5,990 bases of DNA from Ilumatobacteraceae bacterium (GCA_007117775.1 SKFX01000082.1:1-5990); one strand, 5' to 3'. Positions 1-5,990 are shown, counted from the first letter of the stretch. Numbers and translations are program-made. Notes: generated from the letters alone by a model not told the origin.

Positions 1-837
1 GATTTCGTGCTGTGGAAGTTCGCCGAGGCGGTTGAGCCGTCTCAGCCGGCATGGCCGTCGCCGTGGGGGAGCGGCCGGCCGGGCTGGCACAGCGAATGTG
101 TGGTCATGAGCCTCGGCATCCTGGGCGAGGGCTTCGATCTGCACTGCGGTGGCCAGGACCTGCGCTTCCCGCACCATGAGAACGAACGTGCCCAGGCGGT
201 CGCGCTCGGCAAGGTGTTCGCCAACCACTGGATGCACAACGGCTTCGTGGTGGATCCCGGCGGCGAGAAGATGTCCAAGAGCATCGGCAATGTCGACAAC
301 CTGTTGGACCTGATCGATACCTATGACCCGCGGGCCTATCGCATGGTGCTGTTGCAGTCGCACTATCGCAGTCCAGTGACGGTGTCGGCCGACAACCTCA
401 CCGCCGCAGTCAAGTCCCTGGCCGGTCTCGACGCCTTCGCGGCCCGTACCGCGGCACTTGCACCCGCACCGGAGCATCCGGCGATGGCCGAGGTGCTCGA
501 CGCGTTCGGTGCCGCGATGGATGACGACTTGGACACCCCGGCGGCGACCGCGCTGTTGTTCGACACCGTCCGGCGGGCCAATGGCGCGCTCGATGCCGGC
601 GACACCGCACTCGCCGGTGCACTGGCGAGTGCGGTGGCTGAGATCTGCACCGCCGTCGGCCTGGAGTTGGTGGCGTCAGCCGAGGTGCCCGATGATGCCG
701 CGGCCCGCGCCGCCGCGCTCGATGCCGCCCGCGCCGCCGGCGACTACGCCACCGCCGACGCGCTGCGCGCCGAATTGCAGGCCGAGGGATGGTTGGTCGA
801 AACCACCCGTGATGGCACCTCGCTGCGCCGCGCCTGA
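1..837 (+). CDS. cysS: Cysteinyl-tRNA synthetase, C-terminal part (5' end outside window)
   Basis: This is the class I aminoacyl-tRNA synthetase that attaches cysteine to tRNA-Cys in the cytoplasm. The reading frame is open from base 1, so the true start is upstream; the GTG at 7 is internal. Visible hallmarks are the block WPSPWG-GRPGWHSEC (Cys codon 97-99), HHENE (172-186) and the KMSKS ATP-binding loop followed by IGN (268-291). By comparison with E. coli CysRS, Cys97-99, the first His of HHENE (172-174) and its last Glu (184-186) would be three of the four zinc ligands; the fourth lies upstream. About 186 residues follow KMSKS, the normal length for CysRS, ending in the usual Ala/Arg-rich anticodon-binding helices and a G-W-x-V-E-x-T-x-D-G-T tail. 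HHENE argues against the mycothiol ligase MshC, a CysRS paralogue, which has HHEFS there. A small oddity is His-Cys-Gly-Gly (141-152) where most family members have His-Gly-Gly-Gly. Confidence 0.96.
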   Translation, partial: DFVLWKFAEAVEPSQPAWPSPWGSGRPGWHSECVVMSLGILGEGFDLHCGGQDLRFPHHENERAQAVALGKVFANHWMHNGFVVDPGGEKMSKSIGNVDNLLDLIDTYDPRAYRMVLLQSHYRSPVTVSADNLTAAVKSLAGLDAFAARTAALAPAPEHPAMAEVLDAFGAAMDDDLDTPAATALLFDTVRRANGALDAGDTALAGALASAVAEICTAVGLELVASAEVPDDAAARAAALDAARAAGDYATADALRAELQAEGWLVETTRDGTSLRRA

Positions 838-865
838 CGCGCGTCGGCTCTGGTCGCCGTCCGGG

Positions 866-881
866 GTTACCCATCGGTAAC
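866..881. promoter_or_regulatory. Perfect 6-bp inverted repeat, candidate operator
   Basis: The sequence GTTACC-CATC-GGTAAC is a perfect palindrome with a 4-nt centre in the 64-nt gap between cysS and the acyl-CoA dehydrogenase. No T tract follows it and the stem is only 6 bp, so it does not look like an intrinsic terminator. It overlaps the proposed -35 element and most of the spacer of the downstream promoter, which is where a repressor would act. Many TetR-type regulators of fatty-acid genes bind palindromes of this size and shape. That a TetR-type protein binds here is inference; no regulator gene is visible in the window. Confidence 0.55.
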
Positions 882-902
882 TTGCGCGCTATCGTGATGC
901 CA
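867..902 (+). promoter_or_regulatory. Candidate promoter of the acyl-CoA dehydrogenase gene, leaderless
   Basis: A -35-like TTACCC (867-872) is separated by 17 nt from a -10-like TATCGT (890-895). Transcription would then start about 7 nt later, at or next to A902, the first base of the ATG. No purine-rich ribosome binding site precedes that ATG (the upstream bases read ATCGTGATGCC). Together these fit a leaderless transcript, common in actinobacteria. The match to consensus is moderate and rests on inspection only. Confidence 0.45.
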
Positions 903-2116
903 TGAGCGATTTCTCCCTGGCACTGAATGAGGACCAACTGCAGCTGCAGAAGTGGGTCCACGACTTCGCAGAGACGGTGATCCGACCCGCCGCCCACGAA
1001 TGGGATGAGCGCGAGGAGTTCCCGTGGCCGATCGTCGAGGAGGCCGCCAAGATCGGCCTCTATGGGATCGACTTCTTGATGAATGCCTTCGGTGACAAGA
1101 GCGGCCTCACGCTGCCGGTCGCGATCGAGGAGCTGTTCTGGGGCGATGCCGGCATCGGCATGGCGATCATGGGTTCGGCGCTCGCCGCCGCGGGGATCTC
1201 CGGTCTCGGCACCCCCGAGCAGGTCATGGAATGGGTCCCGCAGTGCTACGGCACCCCCGACAAGGTGCAACTCGGTGCGTTCTGCGTATCCGAGCCCGAT
1301 GCCGGCTCAGATGTCTCGAGCCTGCGCACCCGCGCCGTATACGACGAAGCCAAGGACGAATGGGTCATCAACGGCACCAAGGCGTGGATCACCAACGGTG
1401 GGATCGCCGATGTGCACGTTGTGGTGGCGACGGTCGATCCCGAACTGCGCAGCCGCGGTCAGGCCTCCTTCGTGGTGCCGCCCGGCACCGCCGGGCTGTC
1501 ACAGGGCCAGAAGTATCTCAAGCACGGCATCCGTGCCAGCCACACCTCTGAGGTGGTCCTCGACGACGTGCGGGTGCCGGGTTCATGTCTGCTCGGCGGC
1601 AAGGAGCGTCTCGACGCCAAGCTGGCCCGGGCCCGCGAACGTCAGACCACCGGTGAGAAGCAGCCGGCGATGGCGACCTTCGAGGCCACCCGTCCGGCCG
1701 TCGGCGCCCAGGCGCTCGGCATCGCCCGCGCCGCGTACGAGTACGCACTGGACTACGCCAAAGAGCGCGTCGCGTTCGGCAAGCCGATCATCCAGCACCA
1801 GGCGATCGCGTTCAAGCTCGCCAATATGGCGACTGAGATCGACGCCAGCCGGCTGTTGATCTGGCGTGCGGCATGGCTCGCCAACAACGGCGGCTTCACG
1901 AACGCCGAGGGCTCGATGTCCAAATACAAGGCCTCTGAGGTCGCGGTGCGCGTCACCGAGGAGGCGATCCAGATCCTCGGTGGCTACGGATACACCCGTG
2001 AGTACCCCGTCGAGCGCTGGCACCGCGATGCCAAGATCCATACGATCTTCGAGGGCACCAGTGAGATCCAGCAGCTCGTGATCGCCCGGGCGATCTCGGG
2101 CATGCGCATCGAGTGA
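902..2116 (+). CDS. Acyl-CoA dehydrogenase (FAD-dependent, FadE type)
   Basis: This 404-residue flavoprotein is predicted to oxidise an acyl-CoA to the trans-2-enoyl-CoA and pass electrons to electron-transfer flavoprotein, as in beta-oxidation or branched-chain amino-acid breakdown. The length is normal for the family. Both classical signatures are present: CVSEPDAGSD around residues 128-137, and Q-x-x-GGYGY...RWHRD at 357-376. The flavin-contacting WITN sits at 162-165. Glu384 in IFEGTSEIQ is at the position of the catalytic base of medium- and short-chain acyl-CoA dehydrogenases. The region before GAQALGIARAAYEYA (about residues 236-260) is longer and more charged than in textbook members, with a K/R/E-rich stretch that may alter the substrate pocket or a subunit contact. 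The ATG at 902 gives the expected N-terminus (…NEDQLQLQKWVHDFAE). It has no ribosome binding site, but the upstream promoter would make it leaderless. Chain-length specificity cannot be read from the sequence. Confidence 0.95.
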   Translation: MSDFSLALNEDQLQLQKWVHDFAETVIRPAAHEWDEREEFPWPIVEEAAKIGLYGIDFLMNAFGDKSGLTLPVAIEELFWGDAGIGMAIMGSALAAAGISGLGTPEQVMEWVPQCYGTPDKVQLGAFCVSEPDAGSDVSSLRTRAVYDEAKDEWVINGTKAWITNGGIADVHVVVATVDPELRSRGQASFVVPPGTAGLSQGQKYLKHGIRASHTSEVVLDDVRVPGSCLLGGKERLDAKLARARERQTTGEKQPAMATFEATRPAVGAQALGIARAAYEYALDYAKERVAFGKPIIQHQAIAFKLANMATEIDASRLLIWRAAWLANNGGFTNAEGSMSKYKASEVAVRVTEEAIQILGGYGYTREYPVERWHRDAKIHTIFEGTSEIQQLVIARAISGMRIE

Positions 2117-2367
2117 TCGGTCAACACACCCGCACTTGGAATGTTGTGCTGTATCGAGCGGTGTGCTCAACTCTTCTGAGCGGCGTGCCCGAGAGGGGTG
2201 CTGTCGTCGCTGGATAGATGTCCGGCGGAAGCTGGAGCGATAGAGGAGACAGCAGCAGGGATGGGGCCCGGATACGTTGACGATCGAGGTGGACGCTGCA
2301 CGCTGAATCCACCGCTGCCACCAGATGATGCTCGGCACTCGCGGCGGATCGGACCGGGGTGGCGCTG
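2117..2367. other. Spacer between acyl-CoA dehydrogenase and the export operon
   Basis: About 250 nt with no confident gene. It differs from its flanks in codon terms: no frame shows the strong G/C third-position bias of the neighbouring genes. It contains a weak 5-bp hairpin, GCTCA-7 nt-TGAGC (2165-2181), with no T tract, so it is a poor terminator candidate. It also has two imperfect direct copies, GCTGGATAGA (2209-2218) and GCTGGA-GCGA-TAGA (2231-2244), with the GCTGGA parts 22 bp apart. A GAGGAG purine run lies at 2243-2248. TACGTT (2273-2278) resembles a -10 element but has no good -35 partner. A promoter for the three export genes probably lies here or the genes are read through from upstream; the sequence alone does not decide. 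Confidence 0.5.
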
Positions 2368-2368
2368 A
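2198..2368 (+). CDS. Doubtful short ORF (56 codons, or 35 from an internal ATG) coupled to the adaptor gene
   Basis: A frame open from about 2180 can start at GTG 2198 (56 residues) or ATG 2261 (35 residues) and stops at TGA 2366-2368. That stop overlaps the ATG of the adaptor gene as TGATG, an arrangement typical of translational coupling. GAGGAG (2243-2248) lies 12 nt before ATG 2261, rather far for a ribosome binding site. The longer peptide has an acidic first half containing one Cys, a Gly-Gly near the middle (residues 32-33), then a Pro/Arg-rich tail with one Cys. That loosely recalls a leader plus core, but no nitrile-hydratase-like or Nif11-like leader is recognisable. Only about 55-60% of its codons end in G or C, and it uses rare ATA and AGA, unlike the real genes here. 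It is most likely a non-coding leader or a short uORF. I do not recognise it. Confidence 0.15.
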   Translation: MLSSLDRCPAEAGAIEETAAGMGPGYVDDRGGRCTLNPPLPPDDARHSRRIGPGWR

Positions 2369-3312
2369 TGTCGTCACCAGGTGATGGCGATGCGGCCGGT
2401 GATGCCGGATCGGGAGCCTCTGGTCGGGGTCGCTCTCGCCGCGGCCTCGATGCGATCGACGACCTGATCGCCTCACAGGAGGCGCCGACGGCACCGGCGC
2501 GTCCGCAGACCTTCGAGGAGCGAGCGCTCACCGAGGCGGGCAATCCGCTCGAACAGCTCGATCTGGTCTTCAAGCGCACCACCGGTCAGGTCTGGTTCGG
2601 TGTGCTCGGGCTCGCAGCGCTGGTGCTCGGCCTCGTCATCTGGGGTGTCGTTGCGCAACGCACGGTCACCGTGTCCGCCCCGGTCGTATTCTCGCCCGAA
2701 TCGGGTCTGTTCCCCGTCGGTGAACTCGCCGGCGGCCTCGTCGTCGAGATGGACCTGTCCGAGGGGGACCGGGTCAGCGCCGGCGACACCATGGCGGTGG
2801 TCGCAGTCCCCGAATTCGGTCAGGCCGAGGTGGTGGCGCCAATCGATGGGGTGATCGTCGCGATCGACACCGCTGAGGGACGGGTGAACCTACAGGGCAC
2901 TCCGATGTTCCTGTTGGCACCGATCGACGAGGAGCCCGTCGGCCTCGCCATCGTCAGCGCTCCCGATCTCACCTCGCTCGAGGTCGGCCAGGAGGCGACC
3001 GTGGTGATCGGGTCGATCAACCCCCAGACCTTCGGGTCGCTGCGCGCCGAGGTGCGCGAGATCTCGGCGGTGCCCCTCAGCCGGGCCCGACTCGGCGACA
3101 TCTTGGGTGACCCCGCTCAGGCCGCCGCCGCACTCCAGGGCGGCCCGCTGTATGAGGTCGTGCTCGAGCCCGGTGTGGATCCCTCGACACCGACCGGCCT
3201 GGCGTGGACCGTCGGCGAAGGACCACCATCACTGCCACCCCTCGGCGCCCTCGGCAGCGCACAGATCGTCGTCGACCGCACCTCCCTGGCGGCCCAGGCC
3301 ATCGGCCGATGA
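2368..3312 (+). CDS. HlyD-family membrane fusion/adaptor protein of an NHLM-type peptide exporter
   Basis: This 314-residue protein is a predicted inner-membrane-anchored adaptor working with the two ABC subunits encoded next. Residues 1-48 are Gly/Ser/Asp/Arg-rich and probably disordered in the cytoplasm. Next comes ERALTEAGNPLEQLD (51-65), resembling the conserved pre-membrane segment of NHLM secretion proteins (family pattern about L-E-x-L-S-S-P-E-Q-L-D). One transmembrane helix spans about 75-95. Residues 118-185 hold the two halves of a biotinyl/lipoyl-like fold: SEGDRVSAGD (131-140), then VVAPIDGVI (155-163) and a closing strand near 178-185. A beta-barrel-like region follows to the C-terminus. 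The halves are joined directly, with no coiled-coil hairpin, making it shorter than the typical ~400-residue HlyD protein. ATG 2368 was chosen because it overlaps an upstream stop (TGATG) and has GGGGTGG 5 nt before it; GTG 2359, in the same frame, would add three residues. The 3' end overlaps the next start by 4 nt (ATGA), implying one operon. Confidence 0.85.
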   Translation: MSSPGDGDAAGDAGSGASGRGRSRRGLDAIDDLIASQEAPTAPARPQTFEERALTEAGNPLEQLDLVFKRTTGQVWFGVLGLAALVLGLVIWGVVAQRTVTVSAPVVFSPESGLFPVGELAGGLVVEMDLSEGDRVSAGDTMAVVAVPEFGQAEVVAPIDGVIVAIDTAEGRVNLQGTPMFLLAPIDEEPVGLAIVSAPDLTSLEVGQEATVVIGSINPQTFGSLRAEVREISAVPLSRARLGDILGDPAQAAAALQGGPLYEVVLEPGVDPSTPTGLAWTVGEGPPSLPPLGALGSAQIVVDRTSLAAQAIGR

Positions 3313-5516
3313 CCGCGACCGCCACCACTGTCCGTCCGGCACCGACACCGCATCCGCGCGCCAGTGCATCGCGGGTCAAGGTCCCCACCGTCTTGCAGAT
3401 GGAGGTCACCGAATGCGGTGCGGCGTCGCTCGCGATGGTGCTCGCGCATTACGGCCGGTGGGTGGGCCTCGATGAGATGCGCGTCCGCACCGGCGCGTCG
3501 CGCGATGGGACCAGCGCGGCGGATCTGCTGCGCACAGCGCGCGAGTTCGGGATGGAGGGCGCGGGCTATCGCCTGCCGGCCAAGTCATTGGATCGTCACG
3601 GCTATCCGCTGATCCTGTTCTGGAAGGCGTCGCATTTCGTCGTGCTCGAAGGCCTCGATCGCGATGGTGGCGCCTATCTCAACGATCCGGCATCGGGACC
3701 GCGCCGCGTCACCGCCACCGAGCTGGAGCGCGACTACTCGGGTATCTGTCTGGCGCTGCGACCCGGCGAGGACTTCGAGCCCGGCGGTGAGGCCCCCAAA
3801 CCGTGGAAGGGGCTCATCTCGCACCTGCGTCGAGTGATCTCCGAAGTGCTCGCCGTCGTCGTCATCGGCCTCTTGGCGACCGTGCCGGGCCTTGCGATGG
3901 CGTTGTTGTCGAAGCTGTTCATCGAAGAGGCACTGGTGCGCCAGGATGGCTCGGCGGCCTGGCGTATCGTCGGCGCACTGTCGTTGATCATCGCGTTGCA
4001 GGCACTGTTGGTCTGGGCCCAGCAGCGCATCCTGCTACGCGTCGCCATCGGCCTCACTGTGGGTGAATCAGCACGGTTCGTGCACCGGTCGCTGCGATTG
4101 CCCGAGAAGTACTTCATGGCCCGGGCGGTCTCGGACCTGGTCCAGCGCATCGGGCACAACCGCGAGGTCGCCAGTCTGATCACCGGGGAACTGGCATCGG
4201 TGGGCATCGCCTCGGTTGTGGTCATCGTCTACGGCGTGGCGATGGTGTTGATCTCGCCGGTCCTCGCGGCTGTTGCGATCGCGTTGACACTCATCAACCT
4301 GCTGGCCCTGCGATGGGCGCTGATGCGTCGACGCGATGCGGCGCGACTGCTCACCCAGGCCCAGAGCCAGATGTTCCAGGTCACCGCATACGGCGCATTG
4401 AACCTCGAGACGATCAAGTCCGGCGGCCTCGAGAGCGACTACTTCGGTCGTTGGGAGGGCACCGCGGTCCGACTCGCCGATGCCCGCAACGACATCGCGG
4501 TCACCACCCAGTGGGGAAACGGTGTTCCGATGGTGATCACCTCGCTGGTCTCGGCTTCGGTGATGGGCCTCGGAGCACTCCTGGTGATCAACGGTTCGCT
4601 GGAGTTGGGGTCGTTCGTGGCGTTCCAGTCCTTGGTTGCATCCTTCACCGGGCCGATCACCGGTCTGGTGACATTCGCGTGGATGCTTCAGCAGGTGCAG
4701 AACATGATCACCCGACTCGACGATGTGTTGAACGAGGATCTCGACCCGTCGTGCGATCCCGAGATCCAGACCATGGACTCAGATGGTTCGGAGCCTCGAC
4801 TACGTGGTTCGCTGCGCCTCGACTCGGTCACCTTCGGCTACAAGACCACTGCGCCACCACTGATCGAGAACTTCAGTCTCGATGTGCCGCCCGGATCGCG
4901 CGTCGCAGTGGTCGGTACATCGGGGAGTGGCAAGTCCACCCTGGTGCGACTCCTGGCCGGACTGTATGAGCCGTGGTCGGGTTCGGTATCGCTGGACGGT
5001 CACAGCCGCCATGAGATCTCGCGCGCCACGCTCGCACTGTCGCTCGCGATGGTCGACCAGCGCATCGCACTGTTCTCCGGGACCATCCGCGACAACTTGA
5101 CGCTGTGGGACCACTCGATCGATGAGGCCGATCTCGTCACCGCGGCCCGCGACGCCCAGATCCACGACGCCATCGTGTCGCGCGCCGGGGGATACTCCTC
5201 GACGGTCGCCGACGGTGGGGCGAACTTCTCGGGCGGCCAGCGCCAGCGCCTCGAGATCGCACGCGCACTGGTGCGCAATCCGTCGGTGCTGTTGCTCGAC
5301 GAGGCCACCAGCGCGCTCGACACCGAGACGGAAGCCGCGGTCGAAGCGGCGCTGCGGCGACGGGGCTGCACCACCGTGATCGTCGCGCACCGTCTCTCGA
5401 CGGTCCGCGATGCCGATCTGATCCTGGTCATGCACCAGGGCAAGGTCGTGGAATCGGGCACCCATGACGAGTTGATCGAACGCGGTGGGACCTATGCCAG
5501 ATTGGTGCAGGAGTGA
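3309..5516 (+). CDS. C39 peptidase/permease/ATP-binding ABC exporter (NHLM ABC1 type)
   Basis: This 735-residue protein is predicted to cut the leader off a ribosomal peptide after a double-glycine-type site and export the product using ATP. The order is C39 peptidase (about 22-150), six-helix permease (about 176-465) and ATPase (about 495-735). The peptidase triad looks complete: Gln30 (oxyanion hole) and Cys36 in VPTVLQMEVTECGAASLAMV, His109 in ASHFVVLEG, and Asp126 in NDPASGP. This opening, with S-R-D-G-T following, closely resembles the NHLM peptidase/ABC family. In the ATPase are Walker A GTSGSGKS (Lys542), Q-loop Gln584, signature FSGGQRQR (640-647), Walker B LLLDE (Asp664, Glu665), the D-loop SALD and H-loop His694, so it should be active. 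It differs from HlyB-type proteins, whose C39-like domain lacks the Cys. The ATG at 3309 overlaps the adaptor stop; an upstream extension to 3204 would run through the adaptor gene and is unlikely. A Thr/Ala/Pro-rich stretch of about 20 residues precedes the peptidase. Confidence 0.93.
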   Translation: MTATATTVRPAPTPHPRASASRVKVPTVLQMEVTECGAASLAMVLAHYGRWVGLDEMRVRTGASRDGTSAADLLRTAREFGMEGAGYRLPAKSLDRHGYPLILFWKASHFVVLEGLDRDGGAYLNDPASGPRRVTATELERDYSGICLALRPGEDFEPGGEAPKPWKGLISHLRRVISEVLAVVVIGLLATVPGLAMALLSKLFIEEALVRQDGSAAWRIVGALSLIIALQALLVWAQQRILLRVAIGLTVGESARFVHRSLRLPEKYFMARAVSDLVQRIGHNREVASLITGELASVGIASVVVIVYGVAMVLISPVLAAVAIALTLINLLALRWALMRRRDAARLLTQAQSQMFQVTAYGALNLETIKSGGLESDYFGRWEGTAVRLADARNDIAVTTQWGNGVPMVITSLVSASVMGLGALLVINGSLELGSFVAFQSLVASFTGPITGLVTFAWMLQQVQNMITRLDDVLNEDLDPSCDPEIQTMDSDGSEPRLRGSLRLDSVTFGYKTTAPPLIENFSLDVPPGSRVAVVGTSGSGKSTLVRLLAGLYEPWSGSVSLDGHSRHEISRATLALSLAMVDQRIALFSGTIRDNLTLWDHSIDEADLVTAARDAQIHDAIVSRAGGYSSTVADGGANFSGGQRQRLEIARALVRNPSVLLLDEATSALDTETEAAVEAALRRRGCTTVIVAHRLSTVRDADLILVMHQGKVVESGTHDELIERGGTYARLVQE
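5509..5513 (+). promoter_or_regulatory. Ribosome binding site (AGGAG) of the second ABC gene
   Basis: AGGAG lies inside the last codons of the peptidase-ABC gene, 6 nt before the ATG at 5520. It is the best ribosome binding site in the window and fixes that start. The intergenic gap is 3 nt, so translation of the two ABC subunits is likely coordinated. Confidence 0.7.
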
Positions 5517-5519
5517 ACC

Positions 5520-5990
5520 ATGGCGACCGCTGAGACCTCCGGTTCTGGCACCGTCGTCGACGCAGGGGCGGTCTTCGACCACGATGCTGCTCTGGTGAGC
5601 GGTGATGCCACCCTGTTCATCGCCGACGTGCTCACCGATACGGCCCGCGGCGGTCTCATCCCGGGTCGCCGCCGTGCGGTGGCGACCCTGTCGGCACCGG
5701 CCATCATCGCGTTGCCCGAGGCCCCCGAGGGCCAGTGTTTCACCGTGTCGACCGGCCCGGGTGCCGAGCTGGTGCCGATCGCAGCGGAAGCCGATGCCGA
5801 GATCGAGACGGGTACCGGGATCACGACCGATGCAGCGATCGACGCCACGGTGGCCCAACTCGGTGAGGCCCTGCGTCCACATGCCATGACACCGCCCGAA
5901 CGCGTCGTGGTCCTCGGGGATCGGCCGACCTACCTGGCTGAGGGGCGTGCCGCAGTGGTGGAGTCGACCGCCTGGGTCCGTGCCGTCGAA
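5520..5990 (+). CDS. N-terminal part of a second NHLM ABC exporter subunit (ABC2 type), cut by window end
   Basis: The frame is open for 157 codons to the window edge with no stop. The visible part is soluble, lacks a signal peptide and has no membrane segment. Residues about 20-85 look like a small beta-rich, cupin or cyclic-nucleotide-binding-like unit: alternating hydrophobic strands with GRRRAVATLSAP at 49-60. After an Ala/Thr-rich linker, a second beta-type unit begins at about 126, reading RVVVLGDRP…LAEGRAAVVESTAWVRAVE (127-157). In NHLM ABC2 proteins, a comparable N-terminal region with a closing W-V-R precedes a permease and ATPase but has no C39 peptidase. Identification therefore rests on position, on this pattern and on the adaptor-ABC1-ABC2 order; the permease and ATPase should follow beyond the window. 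Alternatives are a separate regulatory or peptide-binding protein. If ABC2 is right, it likely pairs with ABC1 in the membrane, which is inference. Confidence 0.72.
   Translation, partial: MATAETSGSGTVVDAGAVFDHDAALVSGDATLFIADVLTDTARGGLIPGRRRAVATLSAPAIIALPEAPEGQCFTVSTGPGAELVPIAAEADAEIETGTGITTDAAIDATVAQLGEALRPHAMTPPERVVVLGDRPTYLAEGRAAVVESTAWVRAVE

Noticed and set aside
1..837. Mycothiol ligase MshC instead of CysRS
   Set aside because: The HHENE zinc motif, length and C-terminal anticodon-binding region match CysRS; MshC has HHEFS at that place and a different C-terminus.
866..881. Reading the inverted repeat as a terminator of cysS
   Set aside because: The stem is only 6 bp and not GC-rich, there is no T tract after it, and its position fits a promoter-overlapping operator better.
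410..1270. Long - strand open frame (286 codons)
   Set aside because: It is antisense to cysS and the acyl-CoA dehydrogenase and crosses their promoter region. Arg-rich low-complexity translation with no family resemblance.
2165..2181. Hairpin GCTCA/TGAGC as terminator of the acyl-CoA dehydrogenase gene
   Set aside because: A 5-bp stem with a 7-nt loop and no T run is too weak to call.
1583..2494. Long - strand open frame (303 codons) spanning the spacer
   Set aside because: Most of it is antisense to the acyl-CoA dehydrogenase and the adaptor start. The translated sequence is Arg/His/Pro-rich shadow text without a domain.
3204..3308. Upstream extension of the peptidase-ABC gene to 3204
   Set aside because: It would overlap the adaptor gene by over 100 nt in another frame. 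The ATG at 3309 gives a clean ATGA overlap and a normal start a short distance before the C39 domain.
4800..5882. Long open frame on the - strand (360 codons)
   Set aside because: It lies antisense to the ATPase domain and the next gene, which have intact motifs. Long antisense frames are expected in high-GC DNA, and its translation has no recognisable domain.
1..5990. CRISPR arrays, tRNA or rRNA genes, insertion sequences
   Set aside because: I saw no regularly spaced repeats, tRNA-like cloverleaf, rRNA segment, transposase or terminal inverted repeats in the window.

Overview
The window is high-GC DNA with strongly G/C-ending codons, and every credible gene lies on the + strand. Codon use, short intergenic gaps and an apparently leaderless acyl-CoA dehydrogenase gene all suggest an actinobacterium. 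The protein style would suit Acidimicrobiia or a related lineage, but that is only an impression and has not been tested by search.

Layout: (1) 1-837 is the C-terminal ~60% of cysteinyl-tRNA synthetase (cysS), whose start lies upstream of the window. (2) 838-901 is a short gap holding a perfect 6-bp inverted repeat (GTTACC-CATC-GGTAAC) set inside a plausible promoter. (3) 902-2116 is a complete acyl-CoA dehydrogenase. (4) 2117-2367 is a ~250-nt spacer with no confident gene, holding a weak short ORF whose stop codon overlaps the next start. (5) 2368-3312, 3309-5516 and 5520-end are three tightly packed genes: a compact HlyD-type membrane-anchored adaptor, a C39-peptidase/ABC exporter, and the N-terminal part of a protein that looks like a second, peptidase-less ABC exporter subunit. 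They are joined by an ATGA overlap and by a 3-nt gap.

The trio has the gene order and sequence hallmarks of the NHLM (nitrile hydratase leader microcin / NHLP) peptide export system: HlyD-like secretion protein, ABC1 with peptidase, and ABC2 with an N-terminal sensor-like region. In this system ABC1 is expected to cleave a double-glycine-type leader from a ribosomally made peptide while exporting it, with the adaptor and ABC2 completing the machine. No convincing precursor peptide or modification enzyme is visible here, so the cargo should be sought just downstream of the window. The most distinctive point is the adaptor. Its two half-lipoyl segments are joined directly with no coiled-coil hairpin, consistent with an exporter that does not dock onto a TolC-like outer-membrane channel. 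cysS and the acyl-CoA dehydrogenase look like ordinary chromosomal neighbours with no evident link to the export system.
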